Shown here piece by piece: positions 17,436 to 26,398 of a stretch of DNA of 64,000 bases (positions are counted from its first letter, which is position 1; every line of letters begins with the position of its first letter). Both the position numbers and the translations under genes were made by a program. The notes below the pieces were generated by a model. It was given only the letters and a program-made list of their open reading frames with translations, searched no databases and was not told where the DNA came from. The stretch is from Gemella sanguinis ATCC 700632 (GTDB taxonomy: Bacteria > Bacillota > Bacilli > Staphylococcales > Gemellaceae): positions 1-64,000 of the forward strand of contig NZ_JNJO01000005.1 of NCBI RefSeq assembly GCF_000701685.1, given 5' to 3'.

Positions 17436-18317
17436 TTAATTTAGAACAACTGTTCCTTCTTTATCTACTTTAAGTAGAATAGCTTTCCAATTATAATTTA
17501 ACTTATCTAATTCTGATTGGATTTTCTCAATATTTTTTTCATCACTTACAATATTCATAAGTGTTGAACCACTACCTGAAATAAAGAATGCTGCACTATC
17601 TATACTTTCACAGATATTCTTAACTTCTTCATATTCATGGATGATTACTTTTCTATAAGGTTCATGTATTTTATCACCCATAACTTTTTTTAGAAGTGTT
17701 AAATCATAAGTTTCAAATGCCTTAATAACTGAACCAAGACGAGATAATGAGTAAATAGCATCTTGCAGTTTAATATTTTCAGGCATAACTTTTCGTGCTT
17801 CTTCTGTTGATGTTTCGAAGTCTGGTATAAGAGCTAAGAAGTTAAATCTTTCATCAACATCATATTTTACCGTTACTGCTTCTTTATTGTCTGTAGTACA
17901 AGAAGAACTTAAACTACCAAAGATTGCAGGTGACACATTGTCTGGATGACCTTCAATATCATTAGCAATTGTAAATATTTCTTGTTTGTCTACAGGGGTA
18001 TCAGTTAATAAATAAGCTCCATATATTCCAGCAACAACACATGTAGAACTACTACCTAAACCACGACAAATTGGAACATCGTTTTTTATAGAAATTCTAA
18101 CACCTGAAATAGTTTTATTTAATTTTTTTAATGTTGTTAGTAATGTTTGATACACTAAGTTGTCTTCGTTAGAAAAACGTTCTTCAAATCCAACAAATTC
18201 TACACCTTTATCTAACTTTTCAAATCCAAAAGTAGTGTAGAGTGTAAGTGCGATACCTAAACTATCAAAACCACAACCAACATTAGCAGAAGTTGCAGGT
18301 ACGCGAACATTAACCAT
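17436..18317 (-). CDS. thrB: Homoserine kinase
   Basis: A 293-residue GHMP-family kinase that makes O-phosphohomoserine for ThrC. VPATSANVGCGFDSLG is the first family motif, PICRGLGSSSTCVVAG the ATP loop, and FISGSGSTLM the third motif. The start overlaps the thrC stop by one base (TAATG), so the two are translationally coupled. Confidence 0.96.
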   Translation of the reverse strand: MVNVRVPATSANVGCGFDSLGIALTLYTTFGFEKLDKGVEFVGFEERFSNEDNLVYQTLLTTLKKLNKTISGVRISIKNDVPICRGLGSSSTCVVAGIYGAYLLTDTPVDKQEIFTIANDIEGHPDNVSPAIFGSLSSSCTTDNKEAVTVKYDVDERFNFLALIPDFETSTEEARKVMPENIKLQDAIYSLSRLGSVIKAFETYDLTLLKKVMGDKIHEPYRKVIIHEYEEVKNICESIDSAAFFISGSGSTLMNIVSDEKNIEKIQSELDKLNYNWKAILLKVDKEGTVVLN

Positions 18318-19789
18318 TATAAATCACCTAATTTCTCTAAAATATATTTTTTCATTTCTGTTTTATTAATGACATCTTTATGTCTAATTTCTTTTTTATC
18401 TAAGTCTTTTAAGTTTTCTGGTATAGCTACTTTAGTTTGTTCATGAAGTTTATTCATAAGAGTAAACTCATCTTCATTAGTAGCTTCATTTAAAGAGGTA
18501 TAGACACTTTCTGTAAATTTATATGGTGATGCAGTAGATAAAACAACATTAACATGTTCTTTATCTAAGTTATCTAATAACACCTTATAGGCTACTGCAG
18601 TATGTGTATCTAATAAGTAAGAATCTTTTTCGTAGATTTTCTTAATAGTTTCTTTAGTATCAAGATCATTAGCGAAACCAGTTTGGAATTTTTCTTGAAT
18701 TCTAGTAAGTATTTCTTTTGTCACTTCAAAACGTCCAGTTTCTTTTAAGTCTTTCATTAGACTAGCTACATAAGCATTATCACAACCACTTACATAGTAT
18801 AGTAATCTTTCTAAATTACTAGAGATAAGAATATCCATACTAGGAGAAACAGTTTTTAGAAAATCTCTATTTTTATCATATACACCAGTTTGTAAGAAAT
18901 CATATAAAACATTGTTATTGTTACTAGCACAAATAAGTTTATTAACAGGCAAGCCTATTTGTTCAGCGTAGTAACCTGCTAGAATATTTCCAAAGTTACC
19001 AGTAGGTACAACGAAATTTACTTTATCTCCTAATTTAATTTTATCAGTAGTTACTAATTCTAAATATGAAACTACGTAATAAACTACTTGAGGAATTAAT
19101 CGTCCAATATTTATAGAGTTAGCACTTGATAACTTAATATTTTTAGAAAGTAATTCTTTTTTAAACTCTTCATCAACAAATAATTCTTTAATTCCACTTT
19201 GAGCATCATCAAAATTTCCATGTATTGCGCAAACTTTTGTATTTTTTCCTTCTTGAGTTTGCATTTGAGTTTTCTGAACAGTACTTACACCATCATTTGG
19301 ATAAAATACCATTATTTTTGTTCTATCAACATCTTTGAATCCTTCTAATGCAGCTTTTCCAGTATCACCACTAGTAGCTGTTAAAATTAAAATATCATTT
19401 TTATCATTAACTTTAGTAAGTGCTGTTTTTGTAAGTTGAGGTAGAAGTGAAAGTCCTACATCTTTAAAAGCACTAGTAGGGCCATTAAATAATTCTAGAA
19501 CATAGCTATCGTTAAGCTCAACAAGGGGAGTGATTTTCTCATTAGAGAATTTCCCTTTATATGCATTTTCAACACATGCTTTGATTTCTTGTTCACTAAA
19601 ATCAACGAATAGTTTTAATACTTCTTCTGCAACTTCATAATAATTTTTTCCAACTAAATTTTTTAAATCTAATTTATTTTTTCCTAAATCTCTTAAGACG
19701 AAAAGCCCACCTTCTTCACTTAAACCTTGAAGAATAGCTTCACTCGGATTTATTTTTCTATTTATATCACGTGTACTTTCGTAAATCAT
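18317..19789 (-). CDS. thrC: Threonine synthase
   Basis: A PLP enzyme that turns O-phosphohomoserine into threonine. At 490 residues it belongs to the long class: YESTRDINRKINPSEAIL at the N terminus, PLP Lys in GPTSAFKDVGLSL (about residue 106), and ILTATSGDTGKAALEGF for the phosphate-binding part. The open frame extends to 19828, but the ATG at 19789 has AAGGAG 8 bp upstream and gives the family N terminus. First gene of thrC-thrB-asd. Confidence 0.96.
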   Translation of the reverse strand: MIYESTRDINRKINPSEAILQGLSEEGGLFVLRDLGKNKLDLKNLVGKNYYEVAEEVLKLFVDFSEQEIKACVENAYKGKFSNEKITPLVELNDSYVLELFNGPTSAFKDVGLSLLPQLTKTALTKVNDKNDILILTATSGDTGKAALEGFKDVDRTKIMVFYPNDGVSTVQKTQMQTQEGKNTKVCAIHGNFDDAQSGIKELFVDEEFKKELLSKNIKLSSANSINIGRLIPQVVYYVVSYLELVTTDKIKLGDKVNFVVPTGNFGNILAGYYAEQIGLPVNKLICASNNNNVLYDFLQTGVYDKNRDFLKTVSPSMDILISSNLERLLYYVSGCDNAYVASLMKDLKETGRFEVTKEILTRIQEKFQTGFANDLDTKETIKKIYEKDSYLLDTHTAVAYKVLLDNLDKEHVNVVLSTASPYKFTESVYTSLNEATNEDEFTLMNKLHEQTKVAIPENLKDLDKKEIRHKDVINKTEMKKYILEKLGDL

Positions 19790-19819
19790 GTAAAATCTCC
19801 TTGCTTTATCGTTGTATAT

Positions 19820-19848
19820 ATGATACAATGTTCTCTATAAAAATACAA
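19820..19848 (-). promoter_or_regulatory. Possible promoter of thrC-thrB-asd
   Basis: On the minus strand TTGTAT (19848-19843), 17 bp, TATCAT (19825-19820), giving a short untranslated leader of about 25 bases. No T-box or leader peptide is seen here. Confidence 0.5.
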
Positions 19849-19872
19849 GTGTTTTTTACAAAAAGAACATAA

Positions 19873-19894
19873 AAAATTATACAACTATAATTTT
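19873..19894. repeat. Palindrome in the divergent thr control region
   Basis: AAAATTATA-CAAC-TATAATTTT is a perfect 9-bp inverted repeat between the divergent thrC and hom transcripts, 25 bp upstream of the likely thrC -35. A second small one, CTGT-AAAA-ACAG, follows at about 19909-19920. Both could be operators, but AT-rich palindromes also occur by chance. Confidence 0.45.
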
Positions 19895-20034
19895 ACAACA
19901 AAATTTGCTGTAAAAACAGTGTAAATTAAAAAAAATCTACTTTTTTCAAAAAATTATGATAAATATAGATAAAAAGAAGATATATATAAATTATTAAACA
20001 TACTTAAAAATAAAAAATGATAGGAGAAAAGTGT

Positions 20035-21186
20035 ATGAAAGTAGCAATTTTAGGATACGGAACTGTTGGAAGTGGAGTTTATGAAATTATTACAAATGGT
20101 AAGAGTGAAGAATTAAAGAATATAGAAGTAAAAAGTGTTTTTGCTAGAAGTCGTGACAAAATGCACCTTGCTACTGATGATATAAATGAAATTATTAATG
20201 ATGATGAAATATCAGTAGTAGTTGAGTGTTTAGGAGGATTAAATCCTGCGTATGAATTTATTAAAAGAAGTCTAGAGAGTGGGAAACATGTTGTTACTGC
20301 CAATAAGGCTGTTGCTGCAAAATATTTAGATGAATTCGTTTCTTTAGCTAAGGAAAACAATGTTAAGTTTATTTTTGAAGCTAGTGTTGGTGGTGGTATC
20401 CCATGGTTAGTTAATTTAGAAAGAACTAGACGTGTTGATGAGATTAATAGAGTATATGGAATATTTAATGGAACTAGTAATTATATTTTAGATAATATGT
20501 ATAGAAATGAACAAGAATTTGATTCTACTTTAAAAACAGCTCAAGATTTAGGATATGCAGAAGCGGATCCAAGTGCTGATATTGATGGTGGAGATGTTAT
20601 TAATAAAATAATATTAAGTAATGCTTTAGCGTTTGATATTCATATTGAGCCAAACTTCCCAACATATTCTATGAGAAATATAACAAAAAATGATATTGAT
20701 TACTTGAAAAAATATGATTATGCTGTGAAATATATTGGTGAAACTAATGTTGCGGATGGTAAGTATGAAACTTCAGTAATGTTATCTATTTTTGATAAAG
20801 GTTCACAAGAAGCGGCTGTTGAATTAAATAATAATATAATTACTTTAGATGGTTCGTTTATTGGAGAACTTAAGTTTTATGGGCAAGGAGCTGGGAAGCT
20901 ACCAACAGGTAATGCGATAGTTCAAGACATAGTAGATATATACTCAAATATTCCAAGAAAAGATGTAGTAATAAAAAATGAATTAGTTCAATCAAATGAA
21001 TTAACTAGTAAGAAATATTTACTTCGCTCATCTTCTGAACTAGCAGGAGAATTAATTGAATCTATTGAAAAATATGAAAATGAGTTTTACATTAAAACTA
21101 AAGAAATCTCATTAAATCAATTAAGAGAGTTAACTAAAGAATTAGAAGAAAAAGATGATAAGTACTTAGTGGCTAAATTCCATTAA
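20035..21186 (+). CDS. hom: Homoserine dehydrogenase
   Basis: Reduces aspartate semialdehyde to homoserine. The 383-residue protein has the Rossmann motif LGYGTVGSGVYEI, FNGTSNYILDNM, and the catalytic Lys in DIDGGDVINKI. It is shorter than the ~430-residue enzymes with a full C-terminal ACT domain, so threonine feedback through ACT may be absent or altered. The open frame starts at 20017, but the ATG at 20035 has TAGGAG 8 bp upstream and gives the family start MKVAILGYG. It is divergent from thrC. Confidence 0.95.
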   Translation: MKVAILGYGTVGSGVYEIITNGKSEELKNIEVKSVFARSRDKMHLATDDINEIINDDEISVVVECLGGLNPAYEFIKRSLESGKHVVTANKAVAAKYLDEFVSLAKENNVKFIFEASVGGGIPWLVNLERTRRVDEINRVYGIFNGTSNYILDNMYRNEQEFDSTLKTAQDLGYAEADPSADIDGGDVINKIILSNALAFDIHIEPNFPTYSMRNITKNDIDYLKKYDYAVKYIGETNVADGKYETSVMLSIFDKGSQEAAVELNNNIITLDGSFIGELKFYGQGAGKLPTGNAIVQDIVDIYSNIPRKDVVIKNELVQSNELTSKKYLLRSSSELAGELIESIEKYENEFYIKTKEISLNQLRELTKELEEKDDKYLVAKFH

Positions 21187-21277
21187 TATTGGTAATAATT
21201 TTGGAAATACATTGAAATATTTTCATATTAGATGTAATATATAACTAAGTAAAAATAATTATGGAAGAGGACAAATA

Positions 21278-22585
21278 ATGGTTAGAGTAGCTAAGTTTGG
21301 TGGTAGTTCAGTAGCGAGTGCTGAACAATTTAGAAAAGTTAAAAATATAGTTGAGCTTGATGATTCAAGACGTTTTGTTGTAGTTAGTGCTGTAGGTAAA
21401 GCAGATAAAGATGATAATAAAGTTACGGATTTACTGTATCTTTGTTATGCACACATTAAGTATAATATTAATTTTGATAATATCTTTAAGATGATTGAAG
21501 ACAAATTCATTAATATAAAAAATGAATTGGGATTAAATTATGATATAGAAGGTGAGCTTGCTAAATTAAAAAGTGAGATAAAAAAAGGTATAGATGAAGA
21601 ATACTTAGTAAGTCGTGGGGAGTATCTAACTGGTTTATTAATGGCAGAATACTTAGGATATCATTTTGTAGATGCAAAAGATTTAATTTTCTATAATTAT
21701 AATGGAAAAATAGATTATTTAAAAACACAAAATGCATTTGATAATATTATTAAAGAACATGATAGATTAATAATTCCAGGTTTCTATGGAAGTCGTCCAA
21801 CAGGTGAAGTTAAAATTATGACACGTGGTGGGGGAGATGTTAGTGGAGCAATTGTAGCGAATATAGCTGATGCAAGTGTTTATGAAAACTGGACAGATGT
21901 TTCAGGAATATTAATGGCTGATCCTCGTATTATTGATAATCCTCGTGAGATAAAAGTAATTAGCTATACAGAATTACGAGAATTATCATATATGGGAGCT
22001 AGTGTATTACACGAAGAGGCTATTTTCCCTGTTCGTGATAAAGATATCCCAATTCAAATACGTAATACTAATAACCCAACTGCTGAAGGAACTATAATTA
22101 GTGATAAAAAATGTGCTAGTTCAGATCAGATTGTAACTGGAATAGCAGGTAAGAAAGATTTTTCTATTATTACAATAAAAAAACGTCATATGGCAAACGA
22201 AGTTGGATTAATAGCTAAAGCGCTAAAAATCTTTGCAGCATTTAATGTGAGTATTGAACATATCCCTAGTGGTATTGATTCGTTCTCTGTCGTTGTGGAA
22301 ACTAATAATGTAAAACCATTTATCCATGAGCTTGTTGCCAAAATTAAAGAAGAAATTGGTGCTGATGAAATAAATGTTACGAATGAAATAGCTCTTATCG
22401 CTACAGTAGGTGAAGCTATGAAGAATACTTTAGGTGTTTCTGCAAGATTATTTGGTGCCCTAGGAAAAGTAGGTGTTAATATAGCGTTAATTTCACAAAC
22501 AAATGATGAAATAAATATCATTGTTGGTGTGAACAATAGAGATTATGAAAAAACTATAAATACACTATATGATGAATTTAAATAG
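21278..22585 (+). CDS. Aspartate kinase (monofunctional)
   Basis: Phosphorylates aspartate, the first step of the threonine/methionine/lysine pathway. The 435-residue enzyme opens with VAKFGGSSVAS, has the catalytic-region VSAVGKADKDDNKVTDL and MTRGGGDVSGA, and ends with two ACT-type regulatory regions (from about residue 290; SIEHIPSGIDSFSVVVE and GKVGVNIALISQ). Which amino acid inhibits it cannot be read directly, although its position next to hom and thrCB suggests threonine. It lies 91 bp after hom, with GGAAGAGG before the ATG. Confidence 0.94.
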   Translation: MVRVAKFGGSSVASAEQFRKVKNIVELDDSRRFVVVSAVGKADKDDNKVTDLLYLCYAHIKYNINFDNIFKMIEDKFINIKNELGLNYDIEGELAKLKSEIKKGIDEEYLVSRGEYLTGLLMAEYLGYHFVDAKDLIFYNYNGKIDYLKTQNAFDNIIKEHDRLIIPGFYGSRPTGEVKIMTRGGGDVSGAIVANIADASVYENWTDVSGILMADPRIIDNPREIKVISYTELRELSYMGASVLHEEAIFPVRDKDIPIQIRNTNNPTAEGTIISDKKCASSDQIVTGIAGKKDFSIITIKKRHMANEVGLIAKALKIFAAFNVSIEHIPSGIDSFSVVVETNNVKPFIHELVAKIKEEIGADEINVTNEIALIATVGEAMKNTLGVSARLFGALGKVGVNIALISQTNDEINIIVGVNNRDYEKTINTLYDEFK

Positions 22586-22590
22586 TTAAT

Positions 22591-22632
22591 AAAAAACTTT
22601 CTAACATTACTAATGTGTTAGGAAGTTTTTTA
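22591..22632 (+). terminator. Aspartate kinase terminator
   Basis: AAAAAACTTTCTAACA pairs with TGTTAGGAAGTTTTTT (small mismatches), T run at the end, just after the stop codon. Confidence 0.85.
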
Positions 22633-22667
22633 AGAAACTTTATTTTACTGAAAATAAGGAGAAGATA

Positions 22668-23285
22668 ATGAAGATATTACAGATTTTAGCCCATCCAGAT
22701 TATGATAATAAAAATAGAATTTCAAATCTATTAGCAGAATTAGGAGAAGAAGAGTTAAGGAAAAAATATAATAATATTACAACATTAAATCTATATGATC
22801 CTAAATGTTATATTCCTGTAATGGACAAACATATGTTTAATTATGATGATAAAGAATTAACTAAGCAGGAAGAAGCTGATAAGACAAGACAAGAAGAACT
22901 ACTTAATATTTGGAAAAAGTCTGATTGTGTATTTATTTATATGCCATTGCATAATTTTAATGTTGTTTCAAAGTTTAAAGATTTCATAGATAATATTGTT
23001 ATTGTTAATGAAACATTTAAGTGTGAAATAGAAACAATGGTAGGTTTGGATAATACAAATAAACAAGTTACTTTTGTTATAACTAGCGGTGGAGAATTTG
23101 ATAGCCATATTCAATATGTAAATTTAGACTTTGCTGTTCAGTATGTTAGGGGAGTCTTTAGTGTAATAGGAATTGATAAAGTTAAAATTATTCGTTCTCA
23201 AGGATTAGACTTAGTTCATAATGATAAACAAGCAATAGTAGAAAATACAAAAGAAGAACTAATAAAGCATATTAACTCATTATAA
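22668..23285 (+). CDS. azoR: FMN-dependent NADH-azoreductase-like flavodoxin-fold oxidoreductase
   Basis: A 205-residue AzoR/AcpD-type protein. The FMN-phosphate region is ILAHPDYDNKNRIS, the isoalloxazine region YMPLHNFNVVSKFKDFID, and VITSGGEFDS is the third FMN segment. Family members reduce quinones or azo compounds with NAD(P)H; the natural substrate is unknown. It stands alone with its own AAGGAGA ribosome site. Confidence 0.85.
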   Translation: MKILQILAHPDYDNKNRISNLLAELGEEELRKKYNNITTLNLYDPKCYIPVMDKHMFNYDDKELTKQEEADKTRQEELLNIWKKSDCVFIYMPLHNFNVVSKFKDFIDNIVIVNETFKCEIETMVGLDNTNKQVTFVITSGGEFDSHIQYVNLDFAVQYVRGVFSVIGIDKVKIIRSQGLDLVHNDKQAIVENTKEELIKHINSL

Positions 23286-23290
23286 AAATA

Positions 23291-23327
23291 AAAAAAGTGA
23301 TCAAGTACGTAACTTGTTCACTTTTTT
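23291..23327. terminator. Bidirectional terminator between azoR and yigZ
   Basis: AAAAAAGTGA-CAAGT and ACTTG-TCACTTTTTT arms with A and T tracts on both sides. It overlaps the first two bases of the converging gene's stop codon. Confidence 0.88.
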
Positions 23328-23961
23328 ACTGAATATCAAACTCAAGTTGTTTTTCACGAGAAGAAATAATCTTAAATTGACCATTAGTCAGGTTTGCAAT
23401 CCACGTTTCAAAATTATTATAGTCTTCCTGCATTACATATATTGTATATATAAGTTTATCAGTATAATCAATATTATTAACAATAAAATTAGTTTTATCT
23501 ATTTCATATTCTATTTTTCCGTTTAAACTATAATCTATTTCTAACTTTATTTCAAAAGCATCTTTTCTTTCGACTAATGTAGCATTCTTTAATGCATTAA
23601 TAACTCCACCGCCATAAGCACGTACTAGCCCACCTGTTCCTAATTTTGTACCACCATAATAACGTATCACAGTAGCACAGACATTTTTTATATTATTTTT
23701 AACAAGGACATCAAGCATAGGTGCTCCTGCTGTACCACTAGGTTCACCATCATCATTTGCTCTAGTTATTTCATTATTGTCTCCTATAACATAACAAGAA
23801 CAAACATGAGTCGCATCGTAGTGTTTCTTCTTCATTTTTTGTATAAAGTCTCGAGCTTCTTCTTCGCTATTAATTCTAATAAGATGAGTAATAAAAGTAG
23901 ATTTTTTTTCTACAAATTCATCATAAGAATCTTCTTTAATTGTAATAAAATTCTTTGCCAT
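23326..23961 (-). CDS. YigZ/IMPACT family protein
   Basis: The 211-residue protein is a UPF0029/IMPACT member: the signature ANDDGEPSGTAGAPMLDVL and TKLGTGGLVRAYGGG lie in the N-terminal domain, followed by a ferredoxin-like C-terminal domain. Bacterial members (YigZ, YvyE) have been crystallised, but their function is not settled; a link to translation or stress control is suggested by eukaryotic IMPACT. Single gene. Confidence 0.92.
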   Translation of the reverse strand: MAKNFITIKEDSYDEFVEKKSTFITHLIRINSEEEARDFIQKMKKKHYDATHVCSCYVIGDNNEITRANDDGEPSGTAGAPMLDVLVKNNIKNVCATVIRYYGGTKLGTGGLVRAYGGGVINALKNATLVERKDAFEIKLEIDYSLNGKIEYEIDKTNFIVNNIDYTDKLIYTIYVMQEDYNNFETWIANLTNGQFKIISSREKQLEFDIQ

Positions 23962-24064
23962 ATACTCTCCTTAAAAATTTGAAAATTTAACATGTATTAA
24001 TAATTATTATATAGGTTATGGAAAAAGTCAATAAGTAAGTAAACTTAACTAGGAGAAAAAGAAA

Positions 24065-24097
24065 AAGAACTTAGAGAAATTTTATCTCTAAGTTCTT
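24065..24097. terminator. Terminator of the LCP ligase gene
   Basis: AAGAACTTAGAGA and TCTCTAAGTTCTT form a perfect 13-bp stem; on the minus strand a T-rich tract follows. Confidence 0.85.
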
Positions 24098-24102
24098 GTT
24101 TT

Positions 24103-25359
24103 TTAATTATTTTTATTGTTGTTATCATTACCGTCTGGTCTATTTTCATTACTTACTGTTGGATCATTATTTAGATCTGATTCAGAGAGTCTATCAGGAA
24201 GATTAGTTAGTTGATCATCTGAATCAAAGTGAACTAATGAAGATAAGCCATACTGACGTCTAGGAAGTAGATTTTTAATCTTATATTCTTTTTCTAAGAT
24301 TTGAATATGATTTTGATAGTAAATATTCAGTAAGTCAGTAGCTTTAGGTAATTCTAAATCTAAGTTATTTCGTAAAGCAGATGACGTATAAAGTAGAGAG
24401 CTTGGTTTTGGATAATAATAGTATACGCCGTTATGCATTACATTGTAACCATCTATTCTATGAGAAACAATTTTCATATCGTTGTTGATAAACATTTTAA
24501 TCGCAGAAGCGATTTGTGTTGAAGTAAGGTTGTGTTCTGTATTATCTCCAGCTATATTTATAACTTCATTAATTTTAGTTAGTGCATTTAAACTTTTAGC
24601 TTTATCAATTAATGCATGAATAGCTTGTAGTTGTCGTTGACCTCGCTCAATATCGCTATCATAATATCTACTACGTACGAAAGCAAGCGCCTGTTCTCCG
24701 TTAAGTGTATGCCAACCTTTAGTTAATTTAATAGTATTCATTTCTCCATTAGCATTTTGTTCATCCATATCAAATGGAACATAAAGATCAATTCCACCAA
24801 AAGAATCAACAGCTTGTTCAAAGGCTTTGAAATTAATTAATACATAGAAGTTTATAGGTGTATCAAGTAAGTTTTCTACTGCATTAACAGTACCTTTTAC
24901 ATCGTTATAAGAGTGAGCATGAGTAATTTTGTCAAAGAAATATGCACTATTATCACCTTCATCTTCTTTTTTACGCATTAACGTAAGTGAGTCACGAGGG
25001 ATACTTACCATGTCCATACGATTTTTTTGTTTGTTAACTGTAGCAAGAATCATTGAATCGGTTCTACTATTTTCTCTTGTCTGTCCTTCAGCTGCACGTG
25101 AATCATTTTCATCAATACCTAGCATAAGAATAGAAAACTTATTGAAGTTTGGATCAACTTCTGCAAGATAATCTACTTTTTTATAGCCTTTATTAGTAGA
25201 GTTGTTGAAATTATATATTGTATATAATGCAAATGCTCCTGTTGCTAATAAAATTATAGTAATTATAGAAATAATTATAGGTTTTAATTTTCCTTTTTTC
25301 TTTCTTTGTTGTTCTTGTTCTTGTCTCTTTCTATCTCTTCGTGATATTCTTTCATCCAT
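24103..25359 (-). CDS. LytR-CpsA-Psr (LCP) family wall glycopolymer ligase
   Basis: A 418-residue type II membrane protein: a basic cytoplasmic head (ERISRRDRKRQEQEQQRKK), one helix (about residues 27-47) and an outer LCP domain. Family residues are visible in LMLGIDEND, ENSRTDSMILATVN, SIPRDSLT and FVRSRYYDSDIERGQRQ; the Arg and Asp residues bind the polyprenyl-diphosphate substrate. LCP enzymes attach teichoic acids or capsule to peptidoglycan. The C-terminal tail is Asn/Asp-rich and low in complexity. Single gene. Confidence 0.93.
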   Translation of the reverse strand: MDERISRRDRKRQEQEQQRKKKGKLKPIIISIITIILLATGAFALYTIYNFNNSTNKGYKKVDYLAEVDPNFNKFSILMLGIDENDSRAAEGQTRENSRTDSMILATVNKQKNRMDMVSIPRDSLTLMRKKEDEGDNSAYFFDKITHAHSYNDVKGTVNAVENLLDTPINFYVLINFKAFEQAVDSFGGIDLYVPFDMDEQNANGEMNTIKLTKGWHTLNGEQALAFVRSRYYDSDIERGQRQLQAIHALIDKAKSLNALTKINEVINIAGDNTEHNLTSTQIASAIKMFINNDMKIVSHRIDGYNVMHNGVYYYYPKPSSLLYTSSALRNNLDLELPKATDLLNIYYQNHIQILEKEYKIKNLLPRRQYGLSSLVHFDSDDQLTNLPDRLSESDLNNDPTVSNENRPDGNDNNNKNN

Positions 25360-25457
25360 TTTTGAAATAACCTCTTTAATAATTTACATTTGATTTTCTT
25401 ATTATACTACAATTTATTCTGTATTACCATAAAAAATTTAATTTTAAGGGAAAATCT

Positions 25458-25486
25458 TTGATAAAATTTAGTCTATATATTAAAAT
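25458..25486 (+). promoter_or_regulatory. Likely promoter of mutM
   Basis: TTGATA (25458-25463), 17 bp, TAAAAT (25481-25486), about 34 bp ahead of the mutM start. Confidence 0.55.
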
Positions 25487-25519
25487 AAAAGTAGTAATAT
25501 TGATATATAGGAGCTTATT

Positions 25520-26380
25520 ATGCCAGAATTACCTGAGGTTGAAAATATAAAACTAGGTTTAGAAGATAGTTTAAAAAATAAAAAAATTTTAAGTGTTACT
25601 TTTTCGAATACAGTGAAAGAAGGACATGATTTAAATAAAATGCCAATAGTTAAACAAAGTCTTATTGATTTTTCGAATAATGTAGTAGGTAAAAAAATTA
25701 AAGAATTGTCTAGAAGAGGTAAGTATTTATACTTGGCTTTGAATAAAGGATATATTATTACGCATTTTGGTATGACAGGAGCATTTTTCTTGGTAAATGA
25801 CATAGCTGAAATTACAAATGAAAATTATTATAAACATAGACATGTAATATTTGAATTAGATACTAACGAAAAGCTAGTTTTTAGCGATATTAGACGCTTT
25901 GGTGAATTAAGGTATGTTGAAAAAATTGGTGAATTCAAACCATTTGTGAATTTAGCCCCAGAACCATTTGAAAAAAAAGCTAAACAGTATTTTTTAGATA
26001 AATTATTAGAGAAAAAATATAAAGATCAATCTATTAAGGCACTATTATTAGATGGAAATGTATTTTGTGGATGTGGAAATATATATGACTGTGAAGTTCT
26101 ATATAGAAAAAGAATTCATCCACTAACTAAACCTTGTGAATTGACACTAAAGGAAAAAGAAGATTTATTTGATGAGTTAGTTTTTATATTAGAATGGGCT
26201 ATAAAGGAGGGAGGCTCTACTATATCTGATTATGTACATGCTGATGGAGGCGAAGGTAATATGCAGAATTTCCATCAAATATATGGTAAGAAGAAATGTC
26301 CACTTGGACATGATGTTGAAAATATTAATATCAAAGGCAGATCGAGTCATTATTGTCCAGTTTGTCAAAAAAGAAATTAA
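25520..26380 (+). CDS. mutM: Formamidopyrimidine-DNA glycosylase (Fpg)
   Basis: A 286-residue base-excision repair enzyme that removes 8-oxoguanine and formamidopyrimidines. The N terminus MPELPEVENI carries the catalytic Pro2 and Glu3; the beta-loop Lys is in RRGKYLYL. The helix-two-turn-helix has IKALLLDGNVFCGCGNIYDCE. The C-terminal zinc finger reads KKCPLGHD...HYCPVCQ, so the second ligand is probably His (C-x3-H) rather than the usual Cys. The YitT-type gene follows 18 bp downstream. Confidence 0.95.
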   Translation: MPELPEVENIKLGLEDSLKNKKILSVTFSNTVKEGHDLNKMPIVKQSLIDFSNNVVGKKIKELSRRGKYLYLALNKGYIITHFGMTGAFFLVNDIAEITNENYYKHRHVIFELDTNEKLVFSDIRRFGELRYVEKIGEFKPFVNLAPEPFEKKAKQYFLDKLLEKKYKDQSIKALLLDGNVFCGCGNIYDCEVLYRKRIHPLTKPCELTLKEKEDLFDELVFILEWAIKEGGSTISDYVHADGGEGNMQNFHQIYGKKKCPLGHDVENINIKGRSSHYCPVCQKRN

Positions 26381-26398
26381 TAAACGAAAGGGGATTGT

